From an uncultured Lachnospiraceae bacterium (lineage in GTDB: Bacteria > Bacillota > Clostridia > Lachnospirales > Lachnospiraceae), in assembly GCA_934432595.1 (NCBI GenBank), contig CAKRYR010000038.1, forward strand, positions 1 through 7,462: 7,462 nt of DNA, written 5' to 3'. This document shows positions 1-4,936 of the stretch, piece after piece. The notes beneath the pieces are model-generated. The model was given only the letters and a program-made list of their open reading frames with translations, searched no databases and had not been told where the DNA came from. Position numbers and translations under genes: made by a program. Position 1 is the stretch's first letter; each line of letters begins with the position of its first letter.

Positions 1-240
1 CAAATATCTGCAATTTTCAAGGTTCAATTGAGCCGATTTTTTTCGGCTAAAGTTTTCATAAACTACTTTACACTATCTAACTTAATTTATTGATATATAT
101 CATACTGGAGCTATAGTTAGTATAGATGCCATTATTTCCCTATTTTGCTTTTCATATTATTCATATATTCCTCTTATGATTTTATATCACATATAAATAA
201 TTATAAAATATAATAATCTATCTTTAAAAAATGGCCAAAT
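1..240. other. Stretch without a recognisable gene
   Basis: I see no convincing gene here on either strand. On the minus strand, two 10-codon ORFs are chained through an overlapping TAATG: 164-132 (MNNMKSKIGK, preceded by AGAGGAA) and 132-100 (MASILTIAPV). Read across the frame break they resemble the start of a small secreted-peptide precursor, with a basic head and then a hydrophobic segment, but this is only an impression. The first frame of the plus strand is open from base 1 to about 93, without codon features that make me believe it. The stretch lies downstream of the terminator that ends the candidate RNA. Confidence 0.3.
31..48. repeat. Small perfect hairpin
   Basis: AGCCGA and TCGGCT are separated by six T residues, giving a perfect 6-bp stem. 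Neither strand continues into a clear T-tract, so it is not a textbook intrinsic terminator. It could be a weak terminator or the edge of an element that continues beyond the window. Confidence 0.35.
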
Positions 241-293
241 AAAAAGCAGTCCTCATAAATGCTTCCATTAATTAAAAAACATTTTGAAGACTG
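241..293 (-). terminator. Intrinsic terminator ending the candidate agr-regulated RNA
   Basis: On the minus strand the arms at 293-280 (CAGTCTTCAAAATG) and 261-247 (CATTTATGAGGACTG) pair almost fully, with one mismatch and one bulged base. CTTTTTATTT follows at 246-237. The loop is about 18 nt. This is a convincing rho-independent terminator for transcription toward lower coordinates, and no ORF leads into it, so the terminated transcript should be short and largely non-coding. There is no T-tract on the plus strand. Confidence 0.8.
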
Positions 294-312
294 TGTAAAC
301 TCTAAATATTTC

Positions 313-346
313 TACTATGCAAAAAAATGTTGCAATTTACATACTA
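313..346. repeat. 24-bp IS21-end scar with 5-bp target duplication
   Basis: Bases 318-341 start with TG, end with CA, and are the exact reverse complement of 4125-4148, the outer right end of the IS21 element in this window. The identity extends to 26 bp (317-342 against 4124-4149). The 24 bp are flanked by perfect direct repeats TACTA (313-317 and 342-346). IS21-family elements generate short target duplications of this size range. The simplest reading is the residue of an earlier IS21 insertion that was lost by deletion between similar sequences at its two ends. A chance TACTA duplication cannot be excluded. Confidence 0.6.
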
Positions 347-528
347 CACATATTTATTTTTTCTACACCCGTTGATATCTATATCATACCATGTTCCTAA
401 AAAGTTAATTAACTTCTCTCATATTCATACACCCTTATCACTTTTCCTCTAATTTCTCTGTAATTGCTTGACATATTATATCTATAATTTTAAAATCTTT
501 TCTATTATAATTATTTAGCAAATAATAA

Positions 529-588
529 ATAATAATGAAAAATATTCAATAGATTTCACACGAAGTAAAACTTTTTTGCACGAAGTAA
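529..588 (-). promoter_or_regulatory. Second AgrA-type promoter (tandem LytTR boxes and -10)
   Basis: On the minus strand two identical boxes TTACTTCGTG lie at 588-579 and 568-559, exactly 20 bp apart. A TATTAT hexamer at 534-529 follows after 24 nt, and there is no recognisable -35. The agrDB promoter at 1650-1709 has the same box sequence, repeat period and distance to its -10. LytTR-domain regulators such as AgrA bind tandem direct repeats about two helical turns apart and activate promoters with poor -35 elements. The orientation therefore points toward lower coordinates, into the candidate RNA. AgrA as the binder is inference from co-location and domain type. Confidence 0.65.
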
Positions 589-790
589 GGTTATATTTAC
601 ACAAATCTAACAACAACATAATTATTTACAATAAGTATACCCTTCCATCAAAAGATTATATCTCTTTATTGGAATATACATTAATATTGCTCTTTACCAT
701 TTACACATATTCAAAGCTCTTCCCCATCTTTATAATCTTCAATATGCAAATATATTTTAATCGTTCTTCTTTACCTCATAATTTTTCATT
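589..790 (-). other. Gene-poor spacer with a tiny ORF behind the agrB terminator
   Basis: The only start with a good Shine-Dalgarno is on the minus strand at 789-757. GGAGG (802-798) lies 8 nt before ATG, and the 10 codons encode MKNYEVKKND. This GGAGG is part of the descending arm of the agrDB terminator hairpin. Just past the stop, another frame reads KIYLHIEDYKDGEEL, which looks like ordinary protein, so the stretch may hold a decayed small gene. I do not recognise it. A plus-strand frame that runs across this stretch is low-complexity, crosses the hairpin and looks like a non-coding shadow. Confidence 0.25.
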
Positions 791-834
791 AAAAACACCT
801 CCAAATAAAGATTATACATCTTTATTTAGAGGTG
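791..834 (-). terminator. Intrinsic terminator after agrB
   Basis: Arms 834-818 and 812-796 form a 17-position stem (CACCTCTAAATAAAGAT with its partner), with a single mismatch and a 5-nt loop. Five T residues follow at 795-791 on the minus strand. It lies about 40 nt past the agrB stop codon and should end the agrD-agrB transcript before the second AgrA-type promoter. Confidence 0.85.
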
Positions 835-874
835 AAGTAAACGTACTTATTTCGACATTTACGTTAAATTATAT

Positions 875-1459
875 CTACTCTACACTATTTCTAGTTTTAT
901 AAATTTTTGTATATGTACCTAGCAATAATAAAAATGCTACTAACCCAATTCCATTAACCAGATATCTATATATAGTAACATTTTTATACATAGTAATTAT
1001 AATTAATATGTTAAAAAATCCAAGTATCGCAAAAGTTTTATACTTTTGTATAATTTTTTCTTTATCATCTAAGATGTTACTACTACTTTCTATTGGTGAA
1101 AATACCGTTATAATTATGTTATATATAATTAATGCCATAACATATACTCCGTTATACATTGTCACTCTATTAGTCAAACACATGCACACTACCATCATAC
1201 ATGAAAACATATAACACCCTAGCCTTGTCTTAGCATGATATCCTCCTGCAAAACTTCTTAAAGGCATAAATACACATGCACTAATTAATAAACTAATAAC
1301 ATCATCCATGATAACTCCAATTATAATATACGATACATAATGTACTAATTTTAAAATAATGCATTCTAATCCAAAATAGTATATATTAATATCTTCTTCG
1401 CTGATATCATTTTCAGATACTAATAATTTTAAAATACTTTGAATTATCCGATTTAACAT
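875..1459 (-). CDS. agrB: AgrB, autoinducer peptide-processing membrane protease
   Basis: This 194-residue protein has the usual AgrB length. AgrB is an integral membrane cysteine endopeptidase that cleaves the C-terminal tail of AgrD and helps form the cyclic peptide. The family signature is clear: LRSFAGGYHAKTRLGCYMFS at residues 67-86, with catalytic His75 and Cys82 in the expected HA-x6-C arrangement. A short amphipathic N-terminus (MLNRIIQSILKLLVSEN) precedes several hydrophobic segments at about residues 31-65, 84-105, 106-125, 140-155 and 165-185. The start codon lies one base after the agrD stop (TAATATG), so the pair is probably translationally coupled; AGGA upstream overlaps the end of agrD. 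The gene follows agrD, the reverse of the common agrB-agrD order. A terminator follows the stop codon. I am very confident of the family. Confidence 0.95.
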   Translation of the reverse strand: MLNRIIQSILKLLVSENDISEEDINIYYFGLECIILKLVHYVSYIIIGVIMDDVISLLISACVFMPLRSFAGGYHAKTRLGCYMFSCMMVVCMCLTNRVTMYNGVYVMALIIYNIIITVFSPIESSSNILDDKEKIIQKYKTFAILGFFNILIIITMYKNVTIYRYLVNGIGLVAFLLLLGTYTKIYKTRNSVE

Positions 1460-1460
1460 A

Positions 1461-1607
1461 TTATTTAAATTTCCTATTTTTTAATTCTTTTGGTACTTGA
1501 GGCTGATATCCTATACATAAACAAGTAGAATTCGCCTCCTTTCTAGCGTTAGTTAACGCAACATTAGAAATCACCTTAGATGTAACTTTTTTAATTCTTT
1601 CTTTCAT
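1461..1607 (-). CDS. agrD: AgrD, cyclic (thio)lactone autoinducer precursor
   Basis: This is a 48-residue peptide. ATG at 1607 is preceded by AAAGGAGG (1624-1617) at good spacing. It has the three AgrD parts: a basic amphipathic N-terminal helix (MKERIKKVTSKVISNVALTN), a central peptide around STCLCIGY (residues 27-34), and a recognition tail YQPQVPKEL. Aligned without gaps to S. aureus AgrD-I (STC-DFIM-DEVE-VPKEL), it reads STC-LCIG-YQPQ-VPKEL, with VPKEL identical. The expected product is therefore a thiolactone closed on Cys29, with the ring ending at Gly33 by this alignment, or at Tyr34. A second cysteine, Cys31, lies inside the ring and makes the linkage uncertain. The tail ends in KNRKFK, basic rather than acidic. 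AgrB should process and export it, and AgrC should sense it. It is the first gene of the agrDB unit. Confidence 0.93.
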   Translation of the reverse strand: MKERIKKVTSKVISNVALTNARKEANSTCLCIGYQPQVPKELKNRKFK

Positions 1608-1649
1608 GATAAATTCCTCCTTTACAATATTTTCTTGATAATTATTCGT

Positions 1650-1709
1650 AATTTAGAATTTATTAACTAACAGTTTTTGCACGAGATACAGTTTTATTAC
1701 ACGAGGTAA
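1650..1709 (-). promoter_or_regulatory. agrDB promoter with tandem AgrA-type boxes
   Basis: The minus-strand boxes TTACCTCGTG (1709-1700) and GTATCTCGTG (1689-1680) are 20 bp apart. A TAAATT -10-like hexamer follows at 1655-1650 after 24 nt, about 43 nt before the agrD start codon. No good -35 is visible, as expected for an activator-dependent promoter. The upstream box touches the T-tract of the agrAC terminator. The arrangement is repeated with identical spacing at 529-588. It probably provides positive feedback on autoinducer production; binding by AgrA is inferred. Confidence 0.7.
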
Positions 1710-1737
1710 AAAAAATAAAGGGCATATTGCCCTTTAT
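1708..1737 (-). terminator. Intrinsic terminator after agrA-agrC
   Basis: A perfect 10-bp stem (ATAAAGGGCA at 1715-1724 with TGCCCTTTAT at 1728-1737) has a 3-nt loop and is followed on the minus strand by eight T residues (1715-1708). The hairpin overlaps the agrC stop codon (1736-1734). It separates agrAC transcription from agrDB, so the locus is two transcription units rather than one four-gene operon. Confidence 0.9.
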
Positions 1738-3023
1738 GAATTCAAAAACATATCAACCACAAAATAATTGTCCTGTTGTTTAAAATTAATGTTACCATCA
1801 TATTTTTCAATACATCGTCTAACATTGTTCAATCCTATTCCCCTATTTTCACCTTTTTCTGAAATAGGAAAACCATTTCTCCATTTTATTATCCCACAGG
1901 TATTTTCTATTCTAATAGTTACCATTTCATGATATTGTTCCATATTTAATATTATCTTTTTTTCCTCTTCAATATTTTCACATGCCTCAATTGCATTATC
2001 TAATAAATTACCAAAAATTGTTGTTAGTTCAATAGCCTCTATAAAATTAATATCTACATTATTTGTTTTTATTTCAAATTTAATATTTTTTTCAGTAGCT
2101 AATCTCTTTTTATCTGTCAATAGAATGTCTAATATTGGGTTGCCTGTATATCTTATTGGTATCAATGGCTTTAATGTTTTAACTATTCTGTCTGTATATT
2201 CATTTGCATTTTCTTTATTTCCAGTAGCATACAATTGCTCTATTGCTTTTATATGTTTATTAACATCATGTAAAATTTGTACTGTTCTATTGTGTTTCTT
2301 TTCTTGTTCTAAATAATACTTATATTGCATATCTGTCTGTTTTTCTAACATTTTTAATTCATATTCTAAACAATTTTTGTCATTTGCTATCTTAATAAAA
2401 TGCACAAGGTACAAAACAGCTAAAACTATACATCCCATATTAATCGTTAAATATAAATTTGTCTCTCCTTGTTTAAATGCCTCTGCTATTATTAACATAT
2501 TGAAAAAGCTATATACAAATACTATAAAGTAAATCCAATACAAAGTTTTACTTGCAACCACTTTCTTTACAATCACTCTATGAATAACCATGTAATATGC
2601 AAATATTACTAACAACTTTGAAAAAGTAATCTCTATACAATTTTTCATTGTCATACTAATTATATTTATATTTAAACTATTTAATAATAAATCTATTAAA
2701 ATTACTGCCATTCCCTCAAATATTGTCATTATTAAAAGCAATGCTTCACATTCCAAAATTCTTTTAAGTACACTATAATTCACATCACAATAGAACACTC
2801 CTACAATTATCCCAATTAAACATATCCATGCACTTAAATTTAAAGTTGAATTACCAACTAAATTAATTAACACCATTACTATCGTTAACATAACTTCAAT
2901 AATTACATAAATAACTCTTTTTCTATATAATTGTTCAAATCTATCATTCATATGCTGTATCAATAAATGAACAATTATAAAACAAGATAAAACCGAAGCC
3001 ACAATTAATACTATTTTTTCCAT
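1734..3023 (-). CDS. agrC: AgrC, membrane sensor histidine kinase of the GHKL/HPK10 type
   Basis: This 429-residue kinase should sense the cyclic AgrD peptide at the membrane and phosphorylate AgrA. Residues 1-210 contain about six hydrophobic segments (about 4-22, 37-57, 62-80, 92-115, 133-150, 160-180 and 190-210, some possibly merged), typical of the AgrC sensor region. A helical linker at about 215-248 leads to the H-box LHDVNKHIKAI, with His252 the likely phospho-acceptor. The ATP-binding domain shows an N-box (FGNLLDNAIEAC, 337-348) and a G-box (GENRGIGLNNV, 391-401). The start lies 11 nt after the agrA stop, behind AGAGGTAGGA, so the two are co-transcribed with the regulator first. The gene ends inside the terminator hairpin. 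The family call is secure; the cognate ligand is inferred from the neighbouring agrD. Confidence 0.94.
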   Translation of the reverse strand: MEKIVLIVASVLSCFIIVHLLIQHMNDRFEQLYRKRVIYVIIEVMLTIVMVLINLVGNSTLNLSAWICLIGIIVGVFYCDVNYSVLKRILECEALLLIMTIFEGMAVILIDLLLNSLNINIISMTMKNCIEITFSKLLVIFAYYMVIHRVIVKKVVASKTLYWIYFIVFVYSFFNMLIIAEAFKQGETNLYLTINMGCIVLAVLYLVHFIKIANDKNCLEYELKMLEKQTDMQYKYYLEQEKKHNRTVQILHDVNKHIKAIEQLYATGNKENANEYTDRIVKTLKPLIPIRYTGNPILDILLTDKKRLATEKNIKFEIKTNNVDINFIEAIELTTIFGNLLDNAIEACENIEEEKKIILNMEQYHEMVTIRIENTCGIIKWRNGFPISEKGENRGIGLNNVRRCIEKYDGNINFKQQDNYFVVDMFLNS

Positions 3024-3034
3024 TATTCCTACCT

Positions 3035-3772
3035 CTACAACTTATTATGGAGAAACTCATTTAAGGTTTCTTTAAATTTTGATACTCTTTTCTGTGACAA
3101 TGGTAATACTTCCCCATTATCTAAATATATATTATATCCCTTAATTTTCAACACATGTTCAAGATTCACAAGACAACCTCTACAATTAATATAAAAGTTA
3201 TAATCACATAACTCTTCAGCTAATTTTTCCATTACATATGAAAATTGATAACTTTTACTATTAAGAACAATTTTTATTCTTCGCTTTGTTTTTATATATT
3301 CAAAGTACATAATATCATTTAATTTTATCTTTTTCTCACATAATTCTCTTCCTAATTCATCTTTAACATTTAAAAAAATCCTTTCTACTTCATCTATACC
3401 TGAATAATTTTTTATAATCTCAATAATTTGTTTTTGAAACTTATCCCTATTCAATGGCTTACACAAAAAAGTAAATGCATGTACATCATTAATAGCTTGC
3501 ATACAATAATCCGTAAAACTTGTAATATACATTAATGTAACATTAGGAAACTTCATCTTAATTTTCCTACCTAAATCTATTCCATTCAATTCTTTCATTG
3601 ATATATCTAATATACTAATATCTATATTTTTCAACTCATGCAACATCTTTTTTGCAGAGACATACATATGTAATTTACATTCCACATTACTTTCTCTTAA
3701 TATATCTCTTAACATTTTTGCTATCGCATTTAAATCATTTTGATCGTCATCACATATTGCAATGTTTATCAT
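3035..3772 (-). CDS. agrA: AgrA, LytTR-family response regulator
   Basis: This is a 245-residue response regulator. The N-terminal receiver begins MINIAICDDD, with acidic-pocket residues Asp8-Asp10. Asp56 in ISILDISM is the likely phosphorylation site, and the conserved Lys is in FLCKPL near residue 107. The C-terminal half, from about residue 138, is a LytTR DNA-binding domain (KIKLNDIMYFEYIKTKRRI, then NFYINCRGCLVNLEHV and GEVLPLSQKRVSKFK). LytTR proteins bind tandem direct repeats like those at 559-588 and 1680-1709. I chose ATG at 3772, with AGGTG 9 nt upstream, over an in-frame GTG four codons earlier, because receiver domains of this family begin at MINIAICDDD. It is first in the agrA-agrC unit and has no AgrA-type boxes upstream, so it may be expressed constitutively. 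Confidence 0.94.
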   Translation of the reverse strand: MINIAICDDDQNDLNAIAKMLRDILRESNVECKLHMYVSAKKMLHELKNIDISILDISMKELNGIDLGRKIKMKFPNVTLMYITSFTDYCMQAINDVHAFTFLCKPLNRDKFQKQIIEIIKNYSGIDEVERIFLNVKDELGRELCEKKIKLNDIMYFEYIKTKRRIKIVLNSKSYQFSYVMEKLAEELCDYNFYINCRGCLVNLEHVLKIKGYNIYLDNGEVLPLSQKRVSKFKETLNEFLHNKL

Positions 3773-3815
3773 TCTTGTACTCACCTAACTCTATCTTGGA
3801 TTCTACCTTATTAAT

Positions 3816-3858
3816 ACGATATTACATTTTTTCATTTTTTTCAACATATTTATATGTT
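3816..3858 (-). promoter_or_regulatory. Possible agrA promoter overlapping a palindrome
   Basis: AACATAT-TT-ATATGTT (3843-3858) is a perfect palindrome 70-86 bp before the agrA start. On the minus strand a TTGAAA hexamer (3844-3839) overlaps its edge and is followed after 17 nt by TATCGT (3821-3816). This could be the agrAC promoter with an overlapping operator. In DNA this AT-rich both could be chance. The rest of 3785-4025 shows nothing else I can support. Confidence 0.25.
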
Positions 3859-4025
3859 CATAACTACTCCCTGTCTAACAAAATTCCTATTACTCACACA
3901 CTTTTACATCCCCCTAAATATAACTATCAAATATTATTCCATTAAACATATATTATTATTATAAAATTCCAATATAGACTTTTCTCTTATTATTTCCTTT
4001 TATCTCCTCCCGCATAATTATTCTT

Positions 4026-4139
4026 TCATCTATAAACCTCATTATCTGACAAAAGTATTTTGCCCTTCTCAATATATTCTTTTGACCAGTAATCATCTTT
4101 AATTAAATAATACACACTTCTACATGTAAATTGCAACAT
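4026..4139 (-). pseudogene. C-terminal fragment of an unidentified gene cut by the IS right end
   Basis: From the IS boundary the minus strand reads SVYYLIKDDYWSKEYIEKG and continues ILLSDNEVYR before a TGA at 4028-4026. This composition looks like genuine protein, unlike the surrounding spacer. The only available ATG (4139-4137) lies inside the IS terminal repeat and has no Shine-Dalgarno sequence. I read it as the 3' remnant of a gene whose 5' part was removed by the IS or by a deletion next to it. I do not recognise the family. Confidence 0.4.
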
Positions 4140-4169
4140 TTTTTTGCATTAAATTCCGAATTTCAAATG
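4125..4169 (+). repeat. IS21 right terminal repeat
   Basis: The inward reading starts TGTAAATTGCAACATT and reaches AAATTCCGAATTTCAAATG. The inner block matches the left end (6244-6289) closely, with the outer part more diverged. The outer 24 bp recur exactly, inverted, at 318-341. TTCCGAA occurs again just inside at about 4177-4183, a likely extra transposase-binding repeat of the sort common in IS21 termini. Confidence 0.7.
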
Positions 4170-4186
4170 CATGTTTTTTCCGAAAT

Positions 4187-4936
4187 CTATTTATCGTTTT
4201 CTAGCATATCATATACATCTTTTGTTCGGTATGATGGTCCAACCATTTTTATTATATGAGAATGATGCAGTAATCTATCAAGTATAGCATTAGCTAGAGT
4301 AGGGTCGGAAAATACATCACCCCATTTACTAAATGGCTGGTTAGTGGTTATTATCGTTGATGCATGTTCATAACGTTTTGTTATTAATTGAAAGAATAAA
4401 TTGGCACCCGTTTTATCAACAGGTAGGTAACCTATTTCATCTATTATTAGTAGCTTATGTTTACAAAAATGCTTTAACCTTTGCTCAAGACGATTTTCGT
4501 CATGAGCTTTTTTTAAAGTTTGAATAAGGTCATGACATGTAATAAAGTATACAAGGTTTCTTTTCTTAGCAGCTTCGATTCCTATCGAAACTGCTAAGTG
4601 TGTTTTACCTGTCCCTGGTGTACCATAGAACAATACATTTTCTTTGTTTTCAATAAATCTAAGGCTACATAGGTCATCTATTTCAGCTTTGTTTACATTT
4701 GGTTGAAAACTATAGTCATATTCATCCGCTGTTTTAATATAGGGAAAGTGTGATACACTAACTTGTACTTGTGCAGCACGTTCATCTCTCTTTAAAATCT
4801 CTCTATCAGTTAGATGTATTAGTGCATCTTGAACACTTGTCCCCTCTTTTACTGCCTTATTTAGATACTCAGGCAGATAAGTAGTTATATCTGTAAATCC
4901 CAATGCATCTAGATTGTTTACTAATTTTGCGTACAT
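4187..4936 (-). CDS. istB: IstB, IS21 transposition helper ATPase
   Basis: This 249-residue AAA+ ATPase has normal IstB length and appears intact. IstB assembles on target DNA and activates the IstA transposase. The sequence shows an N-terminal helical domain (about 1-75), a Walker A GTPGTGKT at 105-112, a Walker B LLIIDE at 162-167, a TTNQPFSKW segment at 197-205 typical of the family, and an arginine-containing LDRLLHHS at 219-226. The ATG at 4936 directly follows the istA stop codon, with GGAGATG overlapping the istA end, so it depends on istA transcription and probably on translational coupling. Because istA is frameshifted just upstream, its translation may be reduced. Confidence 0.96.
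   Translation of the reverse strand: MYAKLVNNLDALGFTDITTYLPEYLNKAVKEGTSVQDALIHLTDREILKRDERAAQVQVSVSHFPYIKTADEYDYSFQPNVNKAEIDDLCSLRFIENKENVLFYGTPGTGKTHLAVSIGIEAAKKRNLVYFITCHDLIQTLKKAHDENRLEQRLKHFCKHKLLIIDEIGYLPVDKTGANLFFQLITKRYEHASTIITTNQPFSKWGDVFSDPTLANAILDRLLHHSHIIKMVGPSYRTKDVYDMLENDK

Larger units (their letters stand above)
241..522 (-). ncRNA. Candidate AgrA-activated small RNA (RNAIII-like position, about 280 nt)
   Basis: The call rests on context. A promoter-like block at 529-588 has the same tandem repeats and the same spacing to a -10 hexamer as the agrDB promoter. It faces the minus strand, and a strong intrinsic terminator follows at 241-293. No ORF with a good ribosome binding site lies between them. 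The longest ORF I found is 21 codons (474-409, beginning MSSNYREIRG), with no Shine-Dalgarno sequence ahead of it. In Staphylococcus, AgrA drives a regulatory RNA (RNAIII) from a promoter next to agr, and the genetic logic here matches, although I see no sequence similarity and no CCUCC-type anti-Shine-Dalgarno loop. The 5' end at about 522 is inferred as 7 nt after the -10. The 24-bp IS21-end-like sequence at 318-341 lies inside the transcript. Alternatives are an untranslated leader with an early terminator, or a short peptide message. Confidence 0.45.

Noticed and set aside
468..496. TTGACA-N17-TAAAAT on the plus strand as a sigma-A promoter
   Set aside because: The match is good, but the region is extremely AT-rich, no plus-strand gene follows, and it would run against the candidate RNA. 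It is kept only as a note; 5'-end mapping would settle it.
576..902. 108-codon plus-strand ORF
   Set aside because: It runs through the agrB terminator hairpin and the end of agrB on the opposite strand, has low-complexity composition, no ribosome binding site and no recognisable motif.
1008..1214. 68-codon plus-strand ORF inside agrB
   Set aside because: It is antisense to a clear AgrB coding region with its catalytic motif, so it is a shadow frame.
1530..1545. Internal AAAGGAGG within agrD as the start site of another gene
   Set aside because: It falls on Arg-Lys-Glu-Ala codons of AgrD, and the only downstream starts are out of frame and very short.
2125..2316. 63-codon plus-strand ORF inside agrC
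   Set aside because: It is antisense to the kinase H-box region of agrC and has no start signals.
3652..3945. 97-codon plus-strand ORF over the agrA start
   Set aside because: It is antisense to the AgrA receiver domain and upstream spacer, with no ribosome binding site.
317..4149. agr locus as cargo of a composite transposon between inverted IS21-end copies
   Set aside because: Both copies have their outer tips facing the agr locus, so they are inside-out relative to a mobilisable unit.
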